Assembly: GCA_018066965.1 (NCBI GenBank) | Contig: JAGPVP010000083.1 | Location: 1-64,000, forward strand | DNA: 64,000 nucleotides | Reading direction: 5' to 3' | Origin: Zhongshania sp. | GTDB taxonomy: Bacteria; Pseudomonadota; Gammaproteobacteria; Pseudomonadales; Spongiibacteraceae | Made by a program: the position numbers and the translations under genes | Notes under the pieces: generated by a model | Databases searched by the model: none | What the model was told of the DNA's origin: nothing | What the model saw: the letters and a program-made list of their open reading frames with translations, nothing else | Part shown: one piece after another, positions 36,015 to 46,128 of the stretch | Numbering within the stretch: position 1 is the stretch's first letter | Layout: the number at the start of each line of letters is the position of its first letter

Positions 36015-38237
36015 ATGACTGATTTCAAAAACCTATCGCGTCGCCATTTTATTCGCGTTAGCGTCATGGCCGGCGGCGGGCTACTAGTCTCGTGCGGTGG
36101 TGGTTCCAGCTCATCTGGCGGCAACACTAGCGGCAATCCACCTACCGAGAATGGCGGATCGCCAGTCACCCCTGCAGAAGCCTTTCAAGTCGGTCAGTTC
36201 ATGCGCATCAGCACTGACAACAAAATTACCGTTCTAGTCGGCGCCGCAGAACTTGGCCAAGGCGCACTGACCGCCATCCCCATGATTGTCGCCGAAGAGC
36301 TCGACGCCGACTGGAGCCAAGTCAACGCAGAACTATCTCCCGTTGCCGCTACCTTCAACAATCCTTACTTTCAAAGCCTGCTGCAATTTACCGTCGCCAG
36401 CTCTGCCGTTCGCGGTTACTTTGAAGGCCAGCGCAGTGTCGGCGCCGCAGTTCGGCAAATGCTAATCAACGCCGCCGCCAAACTATGGAACGTTCAAGCA
36501 AATACTTTGCGCACCGAAGCCAGCTACGTGATTGACGATATTGGCGGACGCCGCGCAAGTTATGGCGAACTCTCTAGCGCGGCAGCAGAAGAAGCCGTCC
36601 CCAATAATCCACCACTGAAAGATCCCGCAAACTACCGCATCATTGGCACCTCGCCGCAGCGCTTAGACGCCGCTGACAAAACCGACGGTAGCTTTAAATA
36701 CGGCATGGATGTTGATATCCCCAATATGCTCACCGCCGTGATTGCCAGACCACCCAGATTCAATGGCCAAGCCCTTAATGTCGATGACAATGCCGCCCTC
36801 GCCGTTCCCGGTGTTCGCAGCGTTCACACCATTCTCGGCGGTGTCGCCGTTGTTGCTGATGACTTTTGGGCGGCGGATAAAGGCCGCAAAGCCCTCATTG
36901 TTCAATGGAACGAGTTGCTTGCGGGCCGTACAGATTCAGACCTTCAGCGCAGCGCCTACAATCTAAGATTAAATCTACCCGGCCTGCCCATTAGGGTCGA
37001 TGGCTTGCCACTTCTTGCCCAAACCTTAGCCAGCGAAACCCTCAGTGCAGACTACTATTTTCCCTTCATGGCCCACGCCGCGATGGAGCCGCTAAACGTT
37101 GTAGTCGACTATGACGGTAGCAGCGCCGAAATATGGACTGGCACTCAATCCGCCACTTTAGACAAAATCTTTGCAGGCCTCATACTTGGCCTATTGCCAA
37201 ACCAAATCACCTTTCATTCCATGCCCTCCGGTGGTGGTTTTGGTCGTAGGGGTAATCCCCTCGCCGATTTTGTACGCGATGCCTGTGCCGTGGCCAAGGT
37301 ATTGAGGCAACCAGTGAAAGTGATCTGGACGCGAGAAGACGATATGAAAGGCGGTTTTTACCGGCCCGCTGCCGCCGTTAGAGTTTCGGCGTCTATCGAT
37401 AACGCGAATAATATTAGCGCGTGGACCCACCGCTCAGTCACCCAAGATGTCACCGCATTACTGTATGCAGAAAACCTTTTGGACAGCCTCGCAGAATTCA
37501 AACTACCACCACTCAAAGAACTCACCGACTTTGAAACCGGCATGCCCTATAAAATCGACAATGTCTTGATGGACGCCCACCTCACCGTCAACCTTGCCAT
37601 GCCGGCGCTGTGGATGCGCTCAGTCAACAAGTTCTCAGACGTTTTCGCCCAAGAAACATTTATCGACGAACTCGCCATGAAAGTCGGCAAAAATCCCTAT
37701 AATTTCCGCCGCGATCTGCTCTCAGAAAAACCACGTCACCGCGCGGTATTAGATGCTGTTGCCGACGCCGCCGGTTGGGGCTTTAGTAATAGCGGAATAA
37801 GCCAGGGCATCGCCGTTATGGGCCACTGGAATAGTTTTGTCGCCCAAGTCGTTGAAGTCTCTGTTTCGGCGAACCGAGAACTCACGGTTCACCGTGTCGT
37901 CAGCGCCGTCGATTGCGGCACCGCAGTTAATCCAGACTTGGTAATAGCACAGGTCGAATCGGCCATTATTTTCGCGCTTTCAAGCATTCTATTTGGTGAG
38001 ATTTTGCTAGAAGACGGCGTCGTTCAACAAAGCAATTTTGACGATTACCCCGTGTTGCGCATGCATCAAACACCCGTGATTGAAACCGTCATAGTGAACA
38101 GCGAAAACCCGGTCGGCGGGGTCGGTGAACTGGGCGTGCCCTGCGTAGGTCCAGCACTGGCCAATGCCATTTTCGGTGCCATCGGTGAGCGTATTCGCGA
38201 ACTGCCACTCACCCGTAGCAATTTTAAAATCGCCTAA
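36015..38237 (+). CDS. Molybdopterin-binding subunit of an exported molybdenum hydroxylase (IorB-like)
   Basis: 740 residues of the isoquinoline 1-oxidoreductase/aldehyde dehydrogenase beta family. The N-terminus has a twin-arginine signal (LSRRHFIRVSVMAGGGLLVSC) that also reads as a lipobox (LLVSC), then a Ser/Gly/Asn-rich linker, suggesting a periplasmic lipoprotein. Cofactor-binding segments include VGAAELGQGALTAIPMI, GGGFGRRGNPLADFV and the C-terminal NPVGGVGELGVPCVGPALANAIF with the conserved active-site Glu. It likely hydroxylates an aldehyde or N-heterocycle; substrate unknown. The downstream cytochrome is its probable electron acceptor. Confidence 0.9.
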   Translation: MTDFKNLSRRHFIRVSVMAGGGLLVSCGGGSSSSGGNTSGNPPTENGGSPVTPAEAFQVGQFMRISTDNKITVLVGAAELGQGALTAIPMIVAEELDADWSQVNAELSPVAATFNNPYFQSLLQFTVASSAVRGYFEGQRSVGAAVRQMLINAAAKLWNVQANTLRTEASYVIDDIGGRRASYGELSSAAAEEAVPNNPPLKDPANYRIIGTSPQRLDAADKTDGSFKYGMDVDIPNMLTAVIARPPRFNGQALNVDDNAALAVPGVRSVHTILGGVAVVADDFWAADKGRKALIVQWNELLAGRTDSDLQRSAYNLRLNLPGLPIRVDGLPLLAQTLASETLSADYYFPFMAHAAMEPLNVVVDYDGSSAEIWTGTQSATLDKIFAGLILGLLPNQITFHSMPSGGGFGRRGNPLADFVRDACAVAKVLRQPVKVIWTREDDMKGGFYRPAAAVRVSASIDNANNISAWTHRSVTQDVTALLYAENLLDSLAEFKLPPLKELTDFETGMPYKIDNVLMDAHLTVNLAMPALWMRSVNKFSDVFAQETFIDELAMKVGKNPYNFRRDLLSEKPRHRAVLDAVADAAGWGFSNSGISQGIAVMGHWNSFVAQVVEVSVSANRELTVHRVVSAVDCGTAVNPDLVIAQVESAIIFALSSILFGEILLEDGVVQQSNFDDYPVLRMHQTPVIETVIVNSENPVGGVGELGVPCVGPALANAIFGAIGERIRELPLTRSNFKIA

Positions 38238-38251
38238 TCAGGGAGCTGACT

Positions 38252-38803
38252 ATGACACCAACAATCGCACCTACCGCTCGCCTGATATTCGCCCTCGCAC
38301 TACTAGCCACTGTGAGCCTGACAACAAACAGTGCACTCGCGCAATCCGCCTTATTTCAGCCGCTGTATGAGGTGTTAACACACCCGCGCTGCATGAACTG
38401 TCATACCGTTACCGACTTTCCCCGCCAAGGTGACGACCGGCGCCGCCACGCACAATTAGTGGTTAGAGGCACTGAAAATCAAGGCGCTCCGACCCTGCAG
38501 TGCGCTGCTTGCCATCAAGACCAAAATGTCGCGGACGACGCCGTGCCTGGCGCACCGCACTGGGGGCTAGCGCCACTGAGTATGGGTTGGGAGGGCTTAA
38601 ACGCCAACCAACTTTGTCAGGCATTAAAGGACACCAGCAAAAATGGCAATCGCAGTCTTGCAGACCTATTCAAACATATGAGTGAGGACGAACTAGTACT
38701 GTGGGGATGGACGCCAGGTGGTAATCGCACCACGCCGCCACTCAGCCAGCCTGACTTTGTAGAAGCCTTAAAAGCGTGGGTCGATGCCGGTGGGCCCTGC
38801 TAA
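38252..38803 (+). CDS. Diheme c-type cytochrome, probable electron acceptor of the hydroxylase
   Basis: 183 residues. A Sec signal peptide (LIFALALLATVSLTTNSALAQS) and two CxxCH heme motifs (CMNCH near 48, CAACH near 88). Between and after them are charged and Trp-rich stretches (PHWGLAPLSMGWEG; ELVLWGWTPGGNR), and the protein ends near a lone Cys (AGGPC). No closer family was recognised. It follows the molybdopterin subunit by 14 bp with AGGGAG upstream, so it is likely in the same operon and takes electrons from the iron-sulfur subunit in the periplasm. Confidence 0.8.
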   Translation: MTPTIAPTARLIFALALLATVSLTTNSALAQSALFQPLYEVLTHPRCMNCHTVTDFPRQGDDRRRHAQLVVRGTENQGAPTLQCAACHQDQNVADDAVPGAPHWGLAPLSMGWEGLNANQLCQALKDTSKNGNRSLADLFKHMSEDELVLWGWTPGGNRTTPPLSQPDFVEALKAWVDAGGPC

Positions 38804-38915
38804 TTTTCGCGCAACGCCAACTGACTGACCGACACTACAAACACCGAAGCGGAAGTATTCAGTGCTAGTAAGTCGGTATTTTTGAGGGTGGTTTGTAAGA
38901 AAATTTAAAATCTAA

Positions 38916-41288
38916 TTATAAGGGTTTGTCTTTCATGTCACGTAAATTACTAATCACCGACTCTAAAGCGCGGTCAAACAAACGATCATCATCAATCAGC
39001 ATAACGGACTGCTCAATAAGTGCCGCTTCTAGCTCATCGCGATTAAGCTCGGCAACTTTAATACCCGAGCGATTTACAAAAATATACTTACCAATGCCAT
39101 TAATCACCGCTGCTAAACGGCAGCGCAGCATACGGCCGTCGTCCTGACGAAAATCTACCCAATTACCCACTCGCAAGGTTTGTATACGACTGACTAAGGG
39201 CTCTGCCTGTGAATCCGCTGGCGTGACATTTTCAGCAGCCGACGTTAAAGGCACAGAGTGAACCGGCGCCGCTGTCCACTCGGTATCATCACCAAGGCTT
39301 TCAGCCAAGGACGCGTCTAAACTCGCTAGATCGCTCGCCTCTGTACTTGCGTGAATGTTTGCGTCAATACCAACAGGCTCTTCATTTGACGCTGTTGAAT
39401 CAGCAGCATCTTTCTGTTGAATGTCTAAAACTGGCTTTTGCAATGCGGGTGGCGCAGCCACACGGGGCTCTTTGCGGCTAAGTTTGGCAAGATGCAAACG
39501 CTCTAATTGCTCAAACCAACGATCAGTTTCAAAGGAATTTAGCGAGACTCGCGTAAACCCTAAACGTAGGGTTTCGACCAGCACCGGCAGTGCCGAAATC
39601 AGCTCATTGCGATGACCTACATCATCAGATGGCAGCACACTCCAGAGTAAGCGTTCGATCAGCCCCGCATCATCGCTAAAATGTTCACTGTCCTTGCCAT
39701 GCTGGATAAAACTTAAAAACAGCACTTTGCTCCAGCCCAACTGCAAAATTTTAGTCACCACCGGCGGGCAATCAACGCCCCCCAATTTACTTTCTAAAAT
39801 AGCAGCAATATACATCCGTGCATTTTCGGCGGCGGCTTTGCCGTCTTCGGTGTCAACCGTTCTACGCGCAACCAATTCGGCGCGACGCTTGGCCTTTTCG
39901 TGAAAGGCCGAAAAATCGTCGTAGGCGTCCACAAAGACTTGGGTATCAACACCGAAATCTCGCAAAATACGCATAACCACGTCTTCGAACTTTTTGTATA
40001 GCGGATCTCGGTCAACACTACCCACTGGCGACCAACCAATGCCAGCACTGACTAAAGAGCTTAATAATTTACGTGCGGGATGCTCGTCATAGCTAAAAAA
40101 GCCCTTGTCCAGCATCGCCATTTTCAAAACGGGGATCTGTAGTCGTGCAATAAGGCCTTTTAATGGTTCGGCTAAACCATCACCATCCAGAATAAACTGG
40201 AACAAGGCGCCAACAAAATTAATGGTATCTTGATCGCGCTGATACGAGAGTGCTGACACATCCGTGTTGGCAACCCAATTTACCTGCTGTAAGCGCGCCA
40301 CTAACTTATGCGCCATGGCAGTAAAATCAGTGTGAACTTCGCCGTCCAACGGCACTTTTATATTAAATTGCGTAAATTGTTCGTGCTGCATTTCCTGCAG
40401 CGCAACCATGAATGATGGCTTAGACAGAGCTGACTTAACACCACCTACTTCGCTTTTCTCGTTACCCAGCAAGCTGTCTAAGGCATCGAATAGCCGTGTC
40501 ACCAGCTCTGCGGACTGCGAGTGATTTGGCGCCGCTTCCTGTTCCTGCCTTGCGGAGTGCTGAATAGGACTCTGAGTATTAGCTCGGCGATTTGCAGGTT
40601 TGTTTTCAAGCTTTTCAAGCGGCAAACCCTGTGACTCTAATACCGGTACAAGTAATTCATAAAGCTCGCCAAAGGCCGCAATGACATGGGTATCGAATAA
40701 CTTAAAAATCACCAGCTTGGCTTTAATATCGATATCTAATAGCTGGCAGGCAATACCTAAAGCAGCCGCGATTTTGGCTGGCCCCATGGGTAATTCTTTA
40801 GCCGCCACCACTGGACCACTAACCACATGCTGCCAGGCGGTGCATAAAATCCACACCTCATGCAGAAAACGCCGCTCCGCTTTATTAGCCATGCCCTCAA
40901 GCGCAACCAACTCCTCTAGCGCTTCAGACTCCAACAATTTGAGTTTTGCCTGACCGCGCTCAAGCGATGACGCCGCGCGAACATCAGCGGCCATAATGGC
41001 AAAAGTATTGATAAAGACTTCAGAGAAACGTTTTTCAATACTCTCGCGCTTAACCCTAATTTCCCGCATTGCATCAAAGTACACATGCTGTTCACGGGCG
41101 TTACTTGCCTCATCGGCCAATTCAAATAATGTGTCATCAACCTCGTCGAGAAATACCGACATGCGTCCCTGTAAAAATCCACTGGCCTTATCACGCAAGG
41201 CCACCAGCGCGTCAGGCAGCGGCGTAGCAGACACCCCCGACTCTCGTCGCGAGTTTAATTCCACTACTTTTGAGGGTTGATCAATCAT
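38916..41288 (-). CDS. DUF1631 family protein
   Basis: 790 residues, mainly helical, of the DUF1631 family found next to nadC in pseudomonads. The N-terminal block (ALRDKASGFLQGRMSVFLDEVDDTLFELADEA) and the middle (WVANTDVSALSYQRDQDTINFVGALFQFILDG; LISALPVLVETLRLGFTRVSLN) are conserved family regions. A low-complexity Ala/Ser/Glu linker (about 635-695) leads to a C-terminal beta-rich domain (RVGNWVDFRQDDGRMLRCRLAAV), perhaps PilZ-like. No enzymatic motif is visible; function unknown. Divergent from nadC across 250 bp. Confidence 0.85.
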   Translation of the reverse strand: MIDQPSKVVELNSRRESGVSATPLPDALVALRDKASGFLQGRMSVFLDEVDDTLFELADEASNAREQHVYFDAMREIRVKRESIEKRFSEVFINTFAIMAADVRAASSLERGQAKLKLLESEALEELVALEGMANKAERRFLHEVWILCTAWQHVVSGPVVAAKELPMGPAKIAAALGIACQLLDIDIKAKLVIFKLFDTHVIAAFGELYELLVPVLESQGLPLEKLENKPANRRANTQSPIQHSARQEQEAAPNHSQSAELVTRLFDALDSLLGNEKSEVGGVKSALSKPSFMVALQEMQHEQFTQFNIKVPLDGEVHTDFTAMAHKLVARLQQVNWVANTDVSALSYQRDQDTINFVGALFQFILDGDGLAEPLKGLIARLQIPVLKMAMLDKGFFSYDEHPARKLLSSLVSAGIGWSPVGSVDRDPLYKKFEDVVMRILRDFGVDTQVFVDAYDDFSAFHEKAKRRAELVARRTVDTEDGKAAAENARMYIAAILESKLGGVDCPPVVTKILQLGWSKVLFLSFIQHGKDSEHFSDDAGLIERLLWSVLPSDDVGHRNELISALPVLVETLRLGFTRVSLNSFETDRWFEQLERLHLAKLSRKEPRVAAPPALQKPVLDIQQKDAADSTASNEEPVGIDANIHASTEASDLASLDASLAESLGDDTEWTAAPVHSVPLTSAAENVTPADSQAEPLVSRIQTLRVGNWVDFRQDDGRMLRCRLAAVINGIGKYIFVNRSGIKVAELNRDELEAALIEQSVMLIDDDRLFDRALESVISNLRDMKDKPL

Positions 41289-41496
41289 ACATTCTCATTA
41301 TTTTTTATTGCCCCAGAGTAACTATAGCATTGCCATACTAAGTAAAACTGCACATAACTTATCGTAACTTGCGACAAACGCCAAGCATGATATAGATATA
41401 CGTTAAAAAGTCTTCTCTCGGCCATTGCTAAAACTACTTATAGAGCCCGCAAAACCACACAAAAGGCGCACATTCCAAAATGTGCTGATAGAATAG

Positions 41497-42378
<882 letters not shown>

Positions 42379-42428
42379 ACCACAGAGTAATAGAGATACT
42401 TTTAGCAAGCTAAACCTAGGAGAAGTTT

Positions 42429-43238
42429 GTGCAAAATAATGTGCTTGGCAATAAAGCCACCAGACTATTTATTATGCTCGGTGGTTTTTTTGTTGCCAAT
42501 GCCGTACTCGCAGAGTTGATTGGCGTCAAGATTTTCTCCCTAGAGCACAGCCTTGGTATTGCGCCACTAGACTTAAATGTATTTGGTATAGACGGCCTCT
42601 CTTTTAATTTAACGACGGGGGTTTTGCTGTGGCCCTTTGTGTTTGTACTCACAGATTTAATTAACGAGTACTACGGTAAACGCGGCGTTCGCCTACTCTC
42701 ATATTTAACGGCTGGACTTATCGTTTACGCCTTTGCCATGGTCTTTGTCGGCATACACCTCACCCCCGCCGATTTCTGGTCGCAATCTCACATAAACCCA
42801 AACCTTCCCCTAGAAGAACAAGCATTACTTCGCAGCCAGGTTGGGAATTATGACGCGGCATTTAGATTGGTTTTTGGTCAAGGTCTGTGGATTATCATTG
42901 GCTCTTTAGTTGCTTTTTTGGTCGGCCAGATTATTGATATCACAATTTTTCAGCGTATAAAGCAAATCACCGGCGAGCGCATGATCTGGCTCAGAGCGAC
43001 TGGCTCGACGCTTGTTAGCCAATTCATCGACAGTTTTGTGGTGTTATTTATCGCTTTTTACATCGGCGCCGACTGGAGCTTACAACTCGTACTCGCCATC
43101 GGCGTGGTAAATTATATCTACAAGTTTCTGATGGCGATTGTGATGACGCCACTGCTATACGCAGTGCACTACATCATTGAGCGATATTTAGGAAATGAAA
43201 CCGCGACCGCGATGAAACAAGACGCTTTGCTTGATTAA
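42429..43238 (+). CDS. Queuosine precursor transporter (YhhQ/QPT family)
   Basis: 269 residues with about six membrane helices, of the Vut_1/YhhQ family that imports preQ0/preQ1 for tRNA queuosine modification. Characteristic parts are VANAVLAELIGVKIF, LWPFVFVLTDLINEYYGKRGVR, and RATGSTLVSQFIDSFVVLFIAFY. The GTG start at 42429 is supported by AGGAG 7 nt upstream. A short TTTAGCAAGCTAAA palindrome lies just before the SD; I could not fit a preQ1 riboswitch to the 50-bp leader. Confidence 0.88.
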   Translation: MQNNVLGNKATRLFIMLGGFFVANAVLAELIGVKIFSLEHSLGIAPLDLNVFGIDGLSFNLTTGVLLWPFVFVLTDLINEYYGKRGVRLLSYLTAGLIVYAFAMVFVGIHLTPADFWSQSHINPNLPLEEQALLRSQVGNYDAAFRLVFGQGLWIIIGSLVAFLVGQIIDITIFQRIKQITGERMIWLRATGSTLVSQFIDSFVVLFIAFYIGADWSLQLVLAIGVVNYIYKFLMAIVMTPLLYAVHYIIERYLGNETATAMKQDALLD

Positions 43239-43241
43239 TGC

Positions 43242-43967
43242 TTAACTACTGATATGCCCCGACTGAGGGCGCAACACCATATCTTCTACCACTACGTTGC
43301 GATCCATGCAGTAAATCTCTAAAAACGCACGGGCAACATCTTCTGCCGGCATCAGCTGCTCTTTAGAAACCCCTGAAGCATGCCACGATGGTGAATAGGT
43401 AGGGCCAGGCGATATACACGATACTCGAATACCTTTGCCTCGCACCTCTTCTCGCAACGCCTTGGTAAAACCACTTACCGCATGTTTCGCCGCGCAGTAC
43501 GCCGAGACACCCGCATAACCTTCAAGCCCCGCGGTTGATGACATATTAAAAATATCGCCGGATTGGCGTTTTAACATACTGGGCAACACCATCTGGCTTA
43601 AAAGAAACGTGCTACGTAAATTGACCGCTATGACGCGATCAAAATCAGCAACCGCCATCTCTTGAACCGGCGCCCCGTGCCAACTCCCAGCATTATTAAT
43701 TAATACGCTAACATCGCCCATATCGCGAAATAAGGCCGTTGAAAAGGTCTGTACTTGCTGCTCATCGCTAACATCAACCGAATAGCAGCGAACTTCCTGA
43801 GCGCGGCTACAACTGACTGCCACCTCCTCGAGCGCCGATTTATTTCGCGCTACTAAGGCCAATCGAACCGGGAAATCGGCGTCGGCAAAACACTGCGCTA
43901 TCGCCGCGCCAATACCTTGTGATGCACCGCTTATTACAATGAGAGGTACTTGGGGTTGCTCAGACAT
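43242..43967 (-). CDS. SDR family NAD(P)-dependent oxidoreductase
   Basis: 241 residues, classical short-chain dehydrogenase. It has the cofactor motif VISGASQGIGAAIA, NNAG near residue 90, the catalytic Ser and YCAAK (Tyr/Lys) and the SPGPTYSP loop. The C-terminus (VVVEDMVLRPQSGH) is like the YgfF/3-oxoacyl-ACP reductase-type subgroup. Substrate unknown. It converges with the queuosine transporter, leaving only 3 bp between the two stops. Confidence 0.85.
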   Translation of the reverse strand: MSEQPQVPLIVISGASQGIGAAIAQCFADADFPVRLALVARNKSALEEVAVSCSRAQEVRCYSVDVSDEQQVQTFSTALFRDMGDVSVLINNAGSWHGAPVQEMAVADFDRVIAVNLRSTFLLSQMVLPSMLKRQSGDIFNMSSTAGLEGYAGVSAYCAAKHAVSGFTKALREEVRGKGIRVSCISPGPTYSPSWHASGVSKEQLMPAEDVARAFLEIYCMDRNVVVEDMVLRPQSGHISS

Positions 43968-44064
43968 ATAAGCTCACAAAGTAATACATCACGCGCTCAC
44001 ATAAATACCAAAGAATAAACATGAAACTAGCAATAAACCGCCGTGAATTATTTTTAGAACGAAA

Positions 44065-44102
44065 TTGTGGCGCCGCACGCAACAGCTTGGCACGCGCCAC
44101 AA
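44065..44102 (-). terminator. Terminator of the lipoate/cell-wall operon
   Basis: On the minus strand TTGTGGCGC and GCGCCACAA form a perfect 9-bp stem with a 20-nt loop, followed by TTTCGTT. It starts 10 nt after the lipA stop. Confidence 0.65.
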
Positions 44103-44112
44103 TGAAACAGAA

Positions 44113-45114
44113 CTACAATGACTTTAACAAGCTCAAATCCACTTGTTTGTCTGCGTGGTAAGACGAGCGAACCAGAGGACCACTAGCCACACTTTTAAAA
44201 CCAAGCTCTTTGGCTATGCGACCAAACTCGTCGAACTCTTCCGGGGTTACAAAGCGCTCAACCGCCAAGTGATCACGGCTGGGCTGTAAATATTGGCCCA
44301 TAGTAATCATGTCGATATTATGGGCGCGCATATCTTTCATGACCTGAATAAGCTCTTCTGCCGTTTCACCCAAACCCAGCATCAAGCCAGACTTGGTTAA
44401 CACATCTGGGCGGCGCTCTTTGTATTTTTTAAGTAAGTCTAGCGACCATTGATAGTCCGAACCCGGGCGAATTTTTTTATACAGACTCGGCACCGATTCA
44501 AGATTGTGGTTAAACACATCTGGCGCTTCTTGTTCTAAAATATCTAATGCGATGTCCATGCGCCCGCGAAAATCTGGCACTAAGACTTCAATACGAATCT
44601 CTGGGCTGCGAGCGCGGGTTTCGCGAATACAGTCAGCAAAATGCTGGGCGCCGCCATCACGTAAATCATCGCGATCCACCGACGTGACCACCACATACTT
44701 CAAATTCATTTCGGCAATGGCTTCGGCCAACTCACGCGGCTCGTTTTCGTCAAGCGCGTTGGGGCGGCCATGAGCAACATCGCAAAATGGGCAACGACGA
44801 GTACAGATCTCGCCCATAATCATAAACGTAGCCGTACCGCCGCTAAAACATTCGCCTAAATTTGGGCAGGCCGCTTCTTCGCACACCGAGGCCAATTTAT
44901 GCTTACGCAACACCGCTTTAATACGGCTGACCTCTGGGCCGGTCGACATTTTGACCCGAATCCACGACGGCTTTGTCGGCAACTCAACGGTGGGAATCAC
45001 TTTAATCGGAATACGTGCGACTTTCTCCGCACCGCGCAGCTTCTCGCCTTGAACAACTTTTTTCGCCGCCGCTTTCGGCACAACGCCTACTACGCTTCCA
45101 CTTTCTGATGTCAT
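44113..45114 (-). CDS. lipA: Lipoyl synthase
   Basis: 333 residues, radical SAM enzyme. It has the auxiliary cluster motif [12 protein letters not shown], the radical SAM motif [23 protein letters not shown], the [10 protein letters not shown] block and the C-terminal [10 protein letters not shown] with the conserved serine ligand. It inserts two sulfur atoms into octanoyl groups on lipoate-dependent enzymes. The N-terminal 30 residues are a variable Lys/Val-rich extension. It overlaps lipB by 4 nt and ends the long operon. Confidence 0.97.
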   Translation of the reverse strand: MTSESGSVVGVVPKAAAKKVVQGEKLRGAEKVARIPIKVIPTVELPTKPSWIRVKMSTGPEVSRIKAVLRKHKLASVCEEAACPNLGECFSGGTATFMIMGEICTRRCPFCDVAHGRPNALDENEPRELAEAIAEMNLKYVVVTSVDRDDLRDGGAQHFADCIRETRARSPEIRIEVLVPDFRGRMDIALDILEQEAPDVFNHNLESVPSLYKKIRPGSDYQWSLDLLKKYKERRPDVLTKSGLMLGLGETAEELIQVMKDMRAHNIDMITMGQYLQPSRDHLAVERFVTPEEFDEFGRIAKELGFKSVASGPLVRSSYHADKQVDLSLLKSL

Positions 45115-45794
45115 AAAACCCCCGAGGCGTCAGGTAAGCTATGTTCGCTTACTTCCCGACAATGTAAATAACCCAGTAAACCTGCCAATTCCGTGCTAAG
45201 CATACCGGTAAGTTCATTCTGTGACAGCGGTTCCGCTGCGCTTTGACGGCGAATATCTGTTACTTCCATACCCTGATGACCGCAGGGGTTTATGCGTTGA
45301 AACACGCTGAGATCCATATCGATGTTCAAGCTCAAACCGTGGAAGGTACTGCCGCGCCGCACCCGTAAACCGAGTTGAGCAATTTTAGCCCCGCTTTCAA
45401 CGTACACGCCGGGAGCGTCTGGACGAGGATGCGCCGCAATATCTAAGCGAGCCAATACTGCAACAATACTATTTTCTATCGCGGTTACAAGGTCGCGAAT
45501 GCCCATACCCAAGCGGCGCAAATCCACTAGCACATAGCCAACCAACTGGCCTGGGCCGTGGTAAGTAACTTGACCACCGCGATCTACTTGAACAACAGGA
45601 ATATCACCGGGCATTAGAATATGTTCGGCCTTGCCGGCCTGGCCCTGTGTAAACACCGCATCGTGTTCTACAAACCACAGTTCATCTGGGCTGTCTGCAT
45701 CGCGAATATCGGTATAGTGCTGCATTGCACGCCATACTGGCTCATAATTTTGGCGACCAAGTTTGCGCAGCCAAAGTGTCTCTGGCCGATTCAT
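45111..45794 (-). CDS. lipB: Octanoyl-[ACP]:protein N-octanoyltransferase
   Basis: 227 residues, BPL/LipB fold. Motifs include [39 protein letters not shown] with the catalytic Lys, and [12 protein letters not shown] with the catalytic Cys. It transfers octanoate from ACP to lipoyl domains for LipA to sulfurate. Its start overlaps the ybeD stop by one base (TAATG) and its stop overlaps lipA. Confidence 0.97.
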   Translation of the reverse strand: MNRPETLWLRKLGRQNYEPVWRAMQHYTDIRDADSPDELWFVEHDAVFTQGQAGKAEHILMPGDIPVVQVDRGGQVTYHGPGQLVGYVLVDLRRLGMGIRDLVTAIENSIVAVLARLDIAAHPRPDAPGVYVESGAKIAQLGLRVRRGSTFHGLSLNIDMDLSVFQRINPCGHQGMEVTDIRRQSAAEPLSQNELTGMLSTELAGLLGYLHCREVSEHSLPDASGVL

Positions 45795-46087
45795 TACAAC
45801 ACCATCTTAACAATGCCCGTTGCTTTCAATTCGGCAAATATTGTGTCGAGCTGCGGTTTTCCCGTTGCGGTAATAACCACCGTTACAGATAAAAACCGAC
45901 CCTCGCTACTTTCACGCTCGGCAATTTGCGACTCATCAATATCGCCCGCGTTGGCTCGCATAATCTCGATGACTCGCTGGCGCAAGTTTTGATCAGCAAC
46001 ACCAATGACTTTAATAGGATATTGGCAGGGAAACTCCAGCGTGGGTTTACCGCCTTCGTTGGATTCGGTCATGGTAAATTTATTCAT
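45794..46087 (-). CDS. ybeD: YbeD/DUF493 family protein
   Basis: 97 residues from ATG at 46087, trimmed from the track start at 46120, which adds 11 residues. The sequence [27 protein letters not shown] and the end [23 protein letters not shown] match the small DUF493 family, a ferredoxin-like fold of unknown role. It sits between dacC and lipB exactly as in E. coli and Pseudomonas, so a link to lipoate metabolism or its regulation is often supposed but unproven. Confidence 0.9.
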   Translation of the reverse strand: MNKFTMTESNEGGKPTLEFPCQYPIKVIGVADQNLRQRVIEIMRANAGDIDESQIAERESSEGRFLSVTVVITATGKPQLDTIFAELKATGIVKMVL

Positions 46088-46128
46088 AATACAGCTCGCG
46101 CGGGGGTCGCCCGCGCACAATCAAATAA

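Noticed and set aside
42379-42428. preQ1 riboswitch before the queuosine transporter
   Set aside because: Only a short TTTAGCAAGCTAAA palindrome is present; the preQ1 pseudoknot pattern could not be fitted.
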